Shown here in pieces: positions 41,901 to 50,090 of a stretch of 64,000 nucleotides of DNA. Position 1 is the first letter of the stretch; each line of letters opens with the position of its first letter. The stretch comes from Isochrysis galbana. Taxonomy: Eukaryota > Haptophyta > Isochrysidales > Isochrysidaceae. A program made the translations under genes and the position numbers. The stretch lies in assembly GCA_018136815.1 (NCBI GenBank), contig CM030937.1:2593820-2657819 (forward strand). Direction: 5' to 3'. The notes under the pieces were generated by a model. The model did not search any database and had not been told where the DNA came from. It saw nothing but the letters and a program-made list of their open reading frames with translations.

Positions 41901-42195
41901 CGACGACATAAAATTCAATAGCGAGCATGTCATACGGAGAACAATCATACGATTTACCGAACTCTGCAAAGCGGCACACTTCGGCAACTCCACCGACACG
42001 TCTAGAAGAGCCCAAGCTGACATGGGCCGCCAACCCAAAAAAAGAATAGACACAAACGACTTCCGCCCACTCTTCCAACCCACAGATAACGAAGAACTAG
42101 CACCAAGCCTAAAACTAACACGATTAGCACAAAAACTAAAGATAGAACACATAATCAAACACGAAAAAGCAAAACAAGAAGAAAACCTGAGATAA
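35992..42195 (+). CDS. LINE polyprotein: CCCH fingers, AP endonuclease, reverse transcriptase, CCHC finger
   Basis: The single 2067-residue frame combines what other LINEs split into ORF1 and ORF2. Residues 1-230 are Pro/His/Arg-rich and disordered. About 230-520 form an unrecognised ordered region. Cys/His clusters follow at about 534-555 (CTRFPLGKCPMNIKGKRCNR) and 588-600 (CVLGPECLYLHKC), resembling CCCH zinc fingers. The apurinic-type endonuclease spans about 630-880 (ASYNINGTRNG, LLQELHAYTD, GGDFNC, SSDHLPLLG). The reverse transcriptase spans about 1100-1450 (NYRPITLLQSDYK, ALDWEKAFDRVSW, GVPQGCPLSPLAF, catalytic FADD near 1346). A C-terminal knuckle CRLCSLAKETSTHLGHC lies near 1890. The motif set fits the L1/Tx1 side of non-LTR elements. 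It uses more A-rich codons than the host genes nearby. Confidence 0.95.
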   Translation: MERASLPSPSTVTPATPDDQAMLDAAQLKRPREGAPLTQVRTRLAPCRPQKAENQQAHHGQHGPHNPHHLPASIGQPPYEPSRLQAAPHRESLTAGPLHRRGTDLVHKHEAQAWPDTTPTPRGEQPVWCTTGCIKSRICLTDPKEHYNQRHQSHSTPPPAPRAAGRQPLSRTPQETKPATAPKGDDTTHTKRARKQHEPVAAAPDRTHQEGSTMRPKTYHTHSPNPPTLTAYLQMDDTEGIEQELEPLAFNITDKIIITFSSTDRDINVKDEAALSAIVAHLNRLEGVDLEPDFISKSASGPWEILVTADCANQFRDTFKNTTSFQTIGVNAPINLKYQTLNEKAKDLPQASSKALATAFKDVSAHLVVRNYQFEMKSLITLSTLAKAVENQGFHYLQGNQERTKVVTNEGVIVTQGKKEVYHLYVAPKNGSFTAFEFPRKILLNIKGKPYPLDYAIRDCKELGGDIKSLSLHAGPKGCKGYFRGYAQVFKPPLRVCTCEEEREARLMRVQLRQLAPPKKTLHDTINPDALGACTRFPLGKCPMNIKGKRCNRSHNYEKAWVDGVCIVPCAFPKADTLPLAKRPKGGTCVLGPECLYLHKCAAAQLYKYFPNAAIIYAQTFDSSLGYPGEGPITVASYNINGTRNGALCSVLSQARKAKVDIVLLQELHAYTDGSHSRTCMTAKAMGWNMVHSPANQADQASGVGVAIRDSPPRVELLPDTAEVLIEGRCLKVQCRIDGVNIEMISIYLSANPHLRTTQIETLAQSGIGAELNTIIGGDFNCVEDAQRDTRAQQKEATYTNVGGVQLRDTMQKLGFVDAHTLTNGHRSGGFTRLSNTIHTRIDRIYTPSHRSTIAWQTIGPHPSLFTGKGSSDHLPLLGTFDLAGHNPDRRYDIRINLDLLDDKRIRATIAHLWKSNIGADTPDDTLGEAWYNAKKAVASYLLWLTKNTEDPSPTTPLITQLALIGIELGNESPNPHKLDKMRELNEAIAHARSTRTPTRKASFDALKHEERMTKEFFRRFQSKTTNQAIPELFMTDNWETPGEADRPTTTNDDEIRNQLRKYYKWLYQERVNVRDPDLEEALKGHTLTPSDSLQLEGAIKMEELTTAIRSIGAGKSAGPDALPAEFYANFESLVKHDFLRLLNTALATGELHYTMREGDIILLFKKGDARDPRNYRPITLLQSDYKILAKILTNRLKIVIGNIISKDQLGFVPKRLIGEATHLLQLTKAYLDESGDPGILLALDWEKAFDRVSWAFYHIALDLLKFGEDFKRYARTLTNPSARPIRYIKTNGGRSFPFAIGSGVPQGCPLSPLAFLLTAEALTRVINNDDNINGIIINGAEIKISQFADDTQLLTTDYHSLRRALKWVDRYAKASCGKPNEAKFEGLRMGSLRRKSPPGDFKQFNWLKSTDYATILGEPLGDHNAIKRFWRRLAERIAKRTTAYAPITKSLSILGKTKVANFLIYSIPRYWLQTLDPPQWFHRHLKEQTDIILWTNHRTGRKLQWIKHPEAPLEGDTPNGPNLGLGLLDWPNHVKALRAKWILNYLDARQSNWKQILDAWFCRTKLGRAAVISTIPTHRLTDGIFGKSRLPTFWKKALETFRTLPVVRLSLSEAGALSQPIWYNPNIRGPSIAPLWVELWSSLECNVVHNTYVDGDTTAFTKEECEQCFPNNDTYASFKGEYIHKQSFLDSWQLIIDHADVLRSATFQPTPKTSQTSDDPNATETEPTPPPEIYINKDGEYFLRRHDEWYEVELSYLGTPIIGNRLPLPPTDLDKHPPAKWGEGYKGTRIQAYPLPEEYSIDGSTPLDKTEVSHITSALRSKTTKYRGQKGPSRWQERLPVSHDTWKHLARIYTSQLITSRDSYMHFQHIAHRRIGTYNRFPNRDSTCRLCSLAKETSTHLGHCTALDNIFETLDALTDSTPTRLVTTPADKATDRLFIIPDNPTSRSREILYLLAWRYILTDFYRIHYDDIKFNSEHVIRRTIIRFTELCKAAHFGNSTDTSRRAQADMGRQPKKRIDTNDFRPLFQPTDNEELAPSLKLTRLAQKLKIEHIIKHEKAKQEENLR

Positions 42196-42510
42196 CCCCA
42201 GGGGGCGCTAGATGAAGCACCCCGCGAACGAAGATCACCTTGGGGAAAGCCGCATGGCTGGGCCCCCACACAGCGGCGCACACGAGTGCGCTCCACACAA
42301 AACAGATTACAAAAGGCCCGTCCTCCCCCTCCCCCAGCGTTAGACCCAAAGTAGTGTACGTGGGCCGACCCCCCGAAACCAAACAAAAAGGAACGAGGGG
42401 GGGAACGGGAAGGGGAGAGAGGGTAGGGCGAAGGCGATGTCAGGTGTAGACCCCAGGAAAGGGGATGGCGGCTAGCAACGTAGTAGGCACCTTCAAGAAT
42501 ATTTTTTTTT
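42196..42510 (+). other. LINE 3' UTR ending in poly(T)
   Basis: The 315 bases after the stop contain a segment (about 42243-42290) resembling part of the element's own 5' region near 36262, and one (about 42295-42375) resembling retroposon copy A in reverse. The end is CAAGAATAT followed by about ten T before the TSD. Confidence 0.75.
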
Positions 42511-42528
42511 TTCAGTGGCAGGAATTCG

Positions 42529-42930
42529 TTGCAACATATTGTTTCGTTTGGATTCTCAATCGTCCTTTCGAGCTGCTGCTGCACGCGCTCAGCCTACTGG
42601 CGCGGGACGAGCTCGTCCCTAGAGGCGAGGACGACGGGCTTCTCTTCCGCGACGGCCAAGCCGTGCTTCCCAGCCACGCGGCACCGGAGATGGACGACGA
42701 AATGCCGTGCAAGCGCATCGGCCCGGCTAACGACATGTGGCCGCTCGGCGCCGTCTTCACGGAGGCGGCCGTGGGCGCGTTCAACGAGCTGTAAATCACG
42801 ATAGTCCTCAACATGGAGCGCACGCCTGACGAGGTGGTGGCGGCGCTCCACCTGCCCATGCTCGGCGTGGACGGGCGCGAACTGCTGCGCGAGGGCAAAG
42901 AGGGCGAGTGTAGGATGATGCGACAGTGAC
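42529..42930 (+). pseudogene. host gene fragment with in-frame stop, adjacent to LINE insertion
   Basis: One frame reads LARDELVPRGEDDGLLFRDG through GAVFTEAAVGAFNEL, a TAA at 42792, and continues without shift as ITIVLNMERTPDEVVAALHL to GECRMMRQ and a stop at 42930. Both halves are protein-like and would form one reading frame of about 130 residues but for the stop. The LINE lies directly upstream and may have separated it from its 5' part. Family unknown. Confidence 0.5.
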
Positions 42931-43627
42931 TAGCCTACAAGGAGGGACATAGATAGAAACGCAGACGAGCCGCTTCCTAAAGCACAAAAAGGTCGATCGC
43001 GGATGCGACACGCGCCGCGCCCCGAGGGACCCGAGGGAAGACTGCAAAAGCTCGCTTCCCTCGCCCCGGTGCATTTCCCTGGTAAGTCTCTGCTGTACAC
43101 TAAATATTGACAACTAAAAATTGGGTTTTGCCCCAATGAACTTGTGGGGAGTTTCTTACGGGAGCCGGGGGGTTTCGAGGGGGAGGTAGTATCAGGAGAG
43201 CTTAGTTTTTGTTTGTTTGTGCCTTGGGATTTGGTGCGGTCATGTGCGTCGTGCCTTGGCGTGTTGGTGCGAGGCTAGTGAACGTAGCAGCACTTATGCT
43301 CATTATTACTACTAGAACTACGTATTATCCGACGATCTACCAAGCGCTTTGCGTTGATGCTATGCTACGTCCTTGCTGCAACTGCACTTCCACTTCCACT
43401 TCCACGTATCACAACGTTTCTCCATGAGATGACTTCCGAGATGAGCCTTGAGACTCAGCGCGTGCTGGTATGGAAGCGGGGCTAGGTGGGGTGCATGGAA
43501 TGGACGGAAATAGCGAGATGGCTTGTGGTCTATGTAATAGTGAGACAGTGTATGTATTCGTGAGACGGGATGGTGGAGCGAGATCAGGATTGGCTTAGTG
43601 TATGGGATTTCAGGGCGCATCAAGAGA
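42931..43627. other. intergenic region, no gene seen
   Basis: This downstream flank of the minus-strand membrane protein holds only short frames. A (CCACTT)n-like stretch lies at about 43385-43405. Confidence 0.45.
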
Positions 43628-44643
43628 TCACGAAGCCTTTACTTTTCCGATCATTTCTTTGTGGGCTTTGTACGCCAAGACCGCAAGCGTTCCTTCGATT
43701 GCTGCTTCCGCAAACGATCCAGATCGTGAAATGCGGCTGACCATGTGGTACTCGAACATCCCGAACTTGATGCATACAATTGCAAGGCAGCTAAGAAAGG
43801 CAGGGAGAGCTAGCGAATAGCCGTAGAACTTGAGAAAGAGCAGATATACCCCCACGGCGAAGATGAGAGCACCAGTTTCATGAAGCATGGCGTATGCTGG
43901 CTCCGAAAGAGGCTCTTGGATGCCATACACCTTGGGAGTCTAGGAGGGTAGGAGGAGAAGCAATAACGATGAGCAAATGATCTCAAACCATGTCCGTGAG
44001 AGCAACAATTCATTTTCTGGAAAAATGGTAGGGCAGCACGCACCGCCCTTGTCATGACGTGAAATTGCGCTCCATTGAGCAAAGCACAGGCGACTGTTAG
44101 AAAGAGCGTGAGCTCTCCATCGATACGTCCAATATGAGTGAGGTTGGCAACCAATGCTTGAAGCACAATGAGAACAACCAAAGGCAATCTTAGGCAACCT
44201 AGGCGATCGAGGTCAGGAATTGAAGCGAGGAGTGAGAGGGAACTGCCGTACAGAGCCACCGGTGCGGCGACGAGCGGATCACCACTTGCTCCAGCTACAA
44301 GCGTTGCAGCCGTCGTCATGAGGTACGCTGCCATGAAACGAGTGTACGCGATAGACGAGTCCCGCGCGGCCTCCTTTTGCTCAACACCGATGAATTGTAG
44401 GCATCCAGACGGGTTAATGAAGGTTGCGACGCCCACCAACGCCATGAGCGCACTGTATCCCACGCCGATCGCATTTGTGCTGAGTACGCTGCCTCCACCT
44501 CGCAGCTGGAGGGCAGCGTAGGCGGCCTGCCTCTCGCTAGGCTCCCGCCGTGAGAGGTTTGAAAGTGCAGGGCGGACTGGGGGGCCGATGCGCGAGAAAG
44601 CAGTCGCCGTGGACGCGAGGAGGAGGAGGAGGAAGAGTCGCAT
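43628..44643 (-). CDS. plastid- or secretory-targeted multi-pass membrane protein, two exons
   Basis: Exons 44643-44044 and 43930-43628 join through a 113-base GT-AG intron to 300 residues. The N-terminus MRLFLLLLLASTATAFSRIG is a signal peptide with an AF cleavage-type motif. A basic transit-like stretch and AALQLRGGG follow near residue 50, a pattern common in secondary-plastid algae. Five to seven hydrophobic segments follow, for example SALMALVGVATFI, RFMAAYLMTTAATLVAG, LPLVVLIVLQALVANL and AGALIFAVGVYLLFL in its local context. No enzyme motif was recognised. Location in a plastid membrane is inferred from the presequence. The start is chosen because the longer frame upstream lacks an ATG. 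Confidence 0.75.
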
Positions 44644-45033
44644 GGAGGGCGGCGTGGCGAGGACGGACAAGTGAGCGGAGGGTTGGGCGCGGCACGCAGA
44701 GGAGAGTCAGAACTGATGACGGACGGAAGGAATCCCTCTCATCTGTTGGTAGCGTTCATACACACCATCTCTCGAGAAGTACTCTACTCTACTCTTACGA
44801 TTCTCAATGTCTTCGAGAAGATGGATCCTATTGTTCTCGTGCTCCCCTTGTGATCACTTCCTCCTCCTCCTCGCCTCCTCCTTACTCTACTACTCTAGGT
44901 ACAGATTCGCAGGAGATGGGTTCTACATCACTCTGCTCTCCCGCTCGCGAGGTTCTCCATGCTGTATGAATAGTCAGTCTCAGTCTCATCCCCTCGCCCT
45001 CCCCACTCGGGAAAAAATTGAACAAAAATACCT
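44644..45033. other. upstream flank of membrane protein gene
   Basis: This is the presumed promoter and 5' flank of the minus-strand gene. It is pyrimidine-rich on the plus strand from about 44840 to 45000. No gene seen. Confidence 0.4.
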
Positions 45034-45175
45034 AGGGCGGTCAAACAGTGATTTGTATCTACTAACATGCGGGGGGGGGGGGCTACATTTTTGGACCGTT
45101 CTCCGAAGCCCACAAGAAAGAACTCCTGGGGGTTGGGGGGCTTGCCTGCCACCACCACCACGAAAAATTGACGAG
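45034..45175 (+). repeat. dispersed repeat with conserved boxes, copy 2
   Basis: AGGGCGGTCAAACAGTGATTT, CTACTAACATGC, a G run, CTACATTTTTGGACCGT and the CACGAAAAATT end occur in the same order as in copy 1. Confidence 0.72.
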
Positions 45176-45397
45176 GAAAATGTGGGAAATAGTGGGTTTT
45201 ATTTACCCCCCCTCCGCCCCCCCCCTCCCCCCTTCTAGAGGCTAGAGGACCCCTCTGCACACGCGCTAGGGCTCTAACAGAATCGAATATTCTTACCGCA
45301 CTCGCGGCGCATGAAACCACTACCTACACGTTAAAAAAACATCTAAAGATTCAGGGCTAAACGCTAAACACCTACACCTACTATGTATACCGGTAGT

Positions 45398-45940
45398 CAA
45401 CTAATTTTATAGTCAGTTGCCATGGAGCGCGCCGCCGCTCCCCTCCTCTCCTTCGGGTCCCCCGCCGAGGGCGGCCCCCCAGCCCCCATGGAGCAGTCGC
45501 TGTCGAAGCGGCCGCGCCCGCCATCAGAGGCCGAGCAGGTGCGCGTGACCCCCGTCGCGCCACACGGCCCGTGGCTCCGGCCACACCACGCACAGCAGCC
45601 ATGCTGGCCCCCCCCATGGGGGGCAGCTGTCTGCAGGCTTCAGCAGAACATGAACAGGCCTGCAGAGCCACTCCCCCAATGGGCATGCCTTATGGCAGAG
45701 GCCCCTCCTGCCCTGGCGACGGCCGCGCTGCCAAGGCAGCGCGGCCCGAGACCAGGCGGCCCTTATGGGCACCAACACTTGACAGGAACATCTCAAAATC
45801 ACGCAGATTACAAGGCTATGGGGCACCAGAACAGATCAAGCAACACCTACACCCACTGTCCCACCCCACAGCCCCTCCCTATACGCACCTCAACAGCCTC
45901 CCTTCACGCCACATCTGACCCCCGCCCTACTCGCCCTTGA
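45398..45940 (+). mobile_element. 5' part of a LINE-related retroposon, copy E (hairpin plus MERA ORF)
   Basis: A hairpin at 45398-45419 (CAACT...AGTTG) precedes ATG 45422 by two bases. The ORF of 172 residues starts MERAAAPLLSFGSPAEGG and is Pro/His-rich. The intact LINE also starts MERA, and the copy at 46.6 kb starts MERAAAPHLSFG. The frame ends at 45940 with no endonuclease or RT. 5' ends without 3' ends are not what simple 5' truncation of LINEs produces, so this is either an internally deleted derivative or a short element with its own Pro-rich ORF. The 3' boundary is unclear. Confidence 0.55.
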
Positions 45941-46139
45941 CACACAGGACCCAGATCAAAGGTGTCGTTCCGTCAATTGTGGGACATCAGTCGAATTGAG
46001 CGATCAAATGTCCACAGTTATTTAAAATTAAATAACACTGCGTGGGGATAACAACTTTCTCTGCCTTTCCCGCGGTGCATGTTCCCCCGCGGGGACTCTG
46101 AGGCACCTACACAAACATGCAGTTTACTGAATAGTATCA

Positions 46140-46640
46140 ACTGAGCACCATTGTGCACGCCGTGCGCATTGGGCACGGCGCGGTGTCCCCCCCCCCCGCG
46201 GAGACGCCGTGCGTGCGCATGGCGATTTTTCCCTCTGCGTGCCGCCTAAGGCGCACAATTACGTAAACGTGCAATATAAGAGATGTTTCGGCACGCAGCA
46301 TGTGTGATGACTTGCAATCACAATGTGCACGCCGCGCATGGGCACGGCCATGCCCAGTGGATGTTTGGCTCTTCTCGTCTGATGCTGGCTCTTTGTGCTC
46401 CACAGCATGTGGCCCACCATGGGGTAAGCCAGCATGGCTGCCATGTCGGGTGTGGCCAGGGCCACGGGCCGTGCGGCGCGACCGGGGTCGCGCTCACCTG
46501 CTCGGCCTCTGCAGGCGGACGCGGTCGCTTCGCCAGCGACAGCTCCATGGGTACTGGGGGGGCTCCCGCGGCGGGGGGCCCGAAGGAGAGGTGGGGAGCG
46601 GCGGCGCGCTCCATGGCGACCAACTATAAAGTTAGTTCGA
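46140..46640 (-). mobile_element. 5' part of a LINE-related retroposon, copy F (inverted relative to E)
   Basis: On the minus strand a hairpin at 46637-46622 (AACTA...TAGTT type) leads to ATG 46614. The ORF runs to 46318 and begins MERAAAPHLSFGPPAAGAPP, clearly related to copy E over its first 50 residues. Copies E and F lie head-to-tail inverted about 0.6 kb apart. A diverged direct repeat TGTGCACGCCG...GGGCACGGC lies at about 46152 and 46324. Confidence 0.55.
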
Positions 46641-46642
46641 TG

Positions 46643-46677
46643 TGCTTTCAAGAAGACCCGGTTGCTTTCAAGAAGAC
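46643..46677 (+). repeat. 15-bp direct repeat with 5-bp spacer
   Basis: TGCTTTCAAGAAGAC occurs at 46643-46657 and 46663-46677, just outside the 5' end of copy F. Confidence 0.85.
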
Positions 46678-46699
46678 GAAACACATCCTTCGCGTGCTG

Positions 46700-46876
46700 G
46701 CGCTTTCCTCCGCGATTTAGTTGCCAGGCAAGCAAGTCCTCACACTTAATTAAGCACATCAATGGACACATGGACACAACATGGTTGCAGATATTCTCAC
46801 AAAACCGTGTCCGCGTAACCAGTTTCTTCGTCTTCTCAACGTTCTCGACTCTTTCTCATCATCTGCCAGTCCCTGA
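46700..46876 (+). pseudogene. Ty1/copia pol C-terminal remnant
   Basis: The frame from 46781 reads MVADILTKPCPRNQFLRLL and reaches a TGA at 46874. ADILTKP is the signature near the C-terminus of copia RNase H. Upstream, HLIKHING resembles the preceding KHI segment but in a different frame, so this remnant is disrupted. The rest of pol is absent. Confidence 0.75.
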
Positions 46877-46913
46877 TCGACTACATGTAAACGTCGCACC
46901 CCCTGCTCCGTTT

Positions 46914-47254
46914 AGGAGGGGGTGTTACGGATTACGGATGCCCTGCCCCTTCGTCCTCTCCCGGATTTACTTTCTAAGTCCTGTGGGGTTTCCCTCTCTT
47001 CTCTCTCCCTTCACGTGAGGAGAGAGAGGCGACGGGCCTCCTCTCTTCTTTTCTCTTTCTTCTCTTGCTCACTCCCCCTTTTGCGCGTATCCCGTTACGT
47101 TAGTTATCCACGTGTTGCACCGTGAATGTGCGTGTGATAGTGGTGTGAGAGAATTGTAAGAGGAATTTTATATCCGATTCTGTTCTGGAGAGAGCGCGAG
47201 CGATGGCGTCGCTCTCTCTCCTCTCGGCCGCCCTGGTCACCATGATGGTGCTAG
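46914..47254 (+). mobile_element. copia polypurine tract and start of 3' LTR
   Basis: AGGAGGGGG at 46914-46922 is a typical polypurine tract and is followed directly by TGTTACGGATTACGG at 46923, a copia-type LTR start. The LTR end is not clear; the next repeat begins near 47262. The order pol end, tract and LTR confirms plus orientation. Confidence 0.65.
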
Positions 47255-47261
47255 GGCGATA

Positions 47262-47738
47262 CTTACTACCCCCTCCCCTCCCTCTTCCCTTTTCCTCCTC
47301 TCTTCCCTGCGGCGGGGGCCCATGGCGCGCGTCTGCGGCCCCTCTTCAGGTCCCCAGGTGGCCTGCAGGGGACTGGGAGCACAGCTCAGGGGGCAGGTGA
47401 GGCTGGGGCATGGCCCTGGCCCCTCCTGCCTCTCCCTCGCTTGCGCTCCGAGCCCCTGCGGGTCGACTGGAGCTGGCTGGGGGGTCCTGAACATGGGGGC
47501 CCAGGGGGAGGAGGGGCTGGTCAGAGGGATGAGGGATGGGCTGGCCACGACAGGCCAGGGCGGGCGAATCAGGCGTGCCTGTGGGGAGAGGGATGGGTCA
47601 GCATGGCAGTGTGCTCCTGGCAGGCCATCAGGCGTGCCAGGAGAGTGGGTGGTTCCTGCCCCATGGCACGGGAGGAGTGGAGAGAGAGAGGGGGGGGCTC
47701 GTGCCCCCCCCATGGGCGAACTAAGTATAAACTTAGTT
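47262..47738 (-). mobile_element. short 5'-hairpin retroposon, copy C
   Basis: It is close to copy B over about 460 bases. The hairpin is at 47738-47719, ATG at 47713, and a Pro-rich frame (MGGARAPPSLSPLLPC) runs to 47237, so it stays open for 158 codons. No TSD was found. It appears truncated at its 3' end against the copia LTR. Confidence 0.65.
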
Positions 47739-47769
47739 GCAGCCTATCCCCTATGTCCTATGTTTATGA

Positions 47770-50090
47770 GAGTGAGTGCCATTATTTAAAAAAAACCTTT
47801 TAATATTCTCGCCTCCCCCGTGGCACTGACTCGCATATTCGTAGCCACGCCCCCTTCCCTTCCTCACCCTCATTCCCCGCCTTGCGGCAACTCCCCTCGT
47901 GCTCTACTTAGGGGCTCGGGATATGTGGGGGGTCCGAGCGGAGCTGTGTGCACTTGTCCTCAGCGGCGTGTTCTCCGCTCCCTCCTGTGCCACTGAGTGA
48001 CCTGTTTGTTTTTAGAGTTGTTCCATGGCCCCTTGGCTTTGTGTGCGCGGCGTTCCTCTTAGATGACCTATAGTGATCGATCGCGTTCTTAGATGGTAAG
48101 TTCCCTCGGGCCGACGCTTCATGTTATGCGAGTCTTTCAGCGAGGCCAAGTGCTTTTGCTACGAGGCGGGTGTTTTCGCTCAGTTGTAGTCTACCTTTCT
48201 CGTTTTCAATGAATACGGGGGCGCTGAGTTCTAGCGATTTCTTGAGTTTGGGCTTTCTCCCTTGAGCGGCTTTGTGCGTGCGTGCAGAGCAGTGCGCTTT
48301 TGGCGGGGTGAGGCCCCTGACTAATGTAGTGAATCTCACTAGTGTAGACTCTAGGATAGGTATGTAGTGGTATTCGTGTGACTCAAATTCTACTTTGTAG
48401 AAGTCTCTTAGTATGTATTTCCACGCTATCACGTATAGTGCTTTTAGGCTTTCGGGAGTGTTCGTACCAGGATATGCAAATAATCTATCCTTTTTTTTCT
48501 GTGTGCGTGTCCTTCCGGGGGGAGGAGTGTAGTTGTTGAGGGCGTCTATGGTCTCGAAGATGGTTTTCGTCGCGGGACACCACGCTAGATGGCACGAGTT
48601 TTCGCGGTGTCGACGACATAGCCTACATATGTCTGTCTGAGTGTCTGTGAATCTATTTCTAGTACCAATTCCTCTGTGTGTGATATGTTTGAAGTGGAGG
48701 TGCTTGTCTGTGTGTTTCAATAATGGCATTGTGTATAGTTTAGCTATGTGCTTCCATTCTTCGTTTGTGATATTCAGTCTTCTCTCCCATGCTAATCTCG
48801 CCGCTTGCGGGGCGTTGCTCCGGGTCGCTTTAAGCGTGGCCCTGGTAATGTCTGCGACTGTTATCGCGTCAAGTGCGACCTTTCCTTTTCGTATGGCATA
48901 TTCATCCGCGAGGGGGTACTCCATGTGCCTTGGGCCTTTGTATCCGCCCTCCCATCTGGCTGGCGGGTGATAGTGTTGGATCTCTCCGACTTCTGCCACG
49001 TTGCCGGTGTCTGTTACCTCTCCTAGGTAATCGGTTTCGATATGTAGCCATATATTGTTTATTTAGCTTGCTGATGTATTTTTCGTCTTCAGAAACCCTG
49101 ACCTCTTTGTTCTGTGGCTCGGTCCCCGGTCTTTGAGGCGGGGTGTTTGTGTCGTGCGACTTTTGTCCTTCAGTGGCTGAGGGCGGGCGCTCTTTCGAAC
49201 GCTCTATCACACGCGTTGCGTGGCCGACTATCTCGTCCCACGAGTCGAGAAAATCTTTTTTGTGTATCGAGCGTCCCTCGTGAATGAACGTTTCGGGTAG
49301 GTGTTCGAGATATGCCGAGCAATCTTCTTTGCTATACGGCGTTGTAAAAGCGCCGTCTTTGAATACGTTATGTATTACGTTGGTGTGCAACGCTTCCCAT
49401 AGGCGCGCCCACGGGGCGCGCACTTTTGGGGGCGGGATGTGGGGATTGTGCCATATTGGCTGCGATAGCGCGCCTTCCCGTGTAAGGAAGGAGGGTTGTA
49501 TGTCGAGTTCCCTGAAGTTAGTAATCGCCTCCTTCCAGAAGACTGGGAGCGCCGGGTTCCCCCTGATACTTCCCGTCAATGTTTTCGTGGGGATCGTGGA
49601 GAGGACTGCTCCTCTCCCTAGTCCGGTTCGGCAGAACCAAGCATCGAGCGCGTGTTTCCATAGTGCCTTTCTCGCGTTTAGGTAGTTCAAGATCCATTTA
49701 GCCTGGAGTGCTTTTACATGGGACGGCCAATCTAGAATCCCCAGCCCTAGTGTTCTAGTTGCACTCTTATCGTGCGACACGGCGTAGTGTGGGTGTTTTA
49801 TCCATTTGTTTTGTCTATTGGTGTACGGGCTTGTCCAGAGGACGGCCTCCGCCGCTTTCTTTACCCGGGTGTGAAACCATTTGGGGGCGGCCAAGGTTTG
49901 TAGCCAGTATCTTGGTATACCATATATTACGAAGTTCACGATTGACGCCCTACCGAATATCGTCATATAATTAGTGGCCGGCGCTAGCTTAGCGACTCTC
50001 GCGTCGATCTTGTCTGCTAATCTCGACCAAAAGGGTTTAAGCGATTCCGGCGCTCCCAGAGGGACGCCTAAGGAGTGAGTGCCATTATTT
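47770..50090 (-). mobile_element. 5'-truncated LINE copy with 18-bp TSD
   Basis: GAGTGAGTGCCATTATTT occurs at 47770-47787 and 50073-50090. The 2285-base insert (47788-50072) reads on the minus strand from the end of the RT region to the LINE C-terminus, followed by a 3' UTR of about 335 bases ending GAATATTAAAAGG plus a T run. It is a different family from the full-length LINE but collinear with it. The copy is dead on arrival by 5' truncation. Confidence 0.95.
48124..50072 (-). pseudogene. LINE ORF C-terminal part, frameshifted
   Basis: The first frame starts at the truncation point (LGVPLGAPESLKPFWSRLAD), passes IPRYWLQTL, which is shared with the intact LINE, and stops being homologous near 49050. 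A second frame resumes around MAEVGEIQHYHPPARWEGGY and ends at the stop at 48124 after LQLSENTRLVAKALGLAERL. A CCHC knuckle CRLCRRHRENSCHLAWC is present. One frameshift near 49030-49070 breaks the protein. Confidence 0.85.

Larger units (their letters stand above)
35950..42528 (+). mobile_element. full-length LINE (L1/Tx1-like non-LTR retrotransposon) with 18-bp TSD
   Basis: TTCAGTGGCAGGAATTCG at 35950-35967 is repeated exactly at 42511-42528, delimiting an insert of 6543 bases (35968-42510). The insert begins with AACTATCGTTAAAACGATAG, a hairpin, has a 24-base leader before its ATG, and contains one long ORF. It ends with a short 3' UTR and GAATAT followed by a run of T. A perfect TSD, an uninterrupted ORF and intact catalytic motifs indicate a young and potentially active copy. 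Confidence 0.95.
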
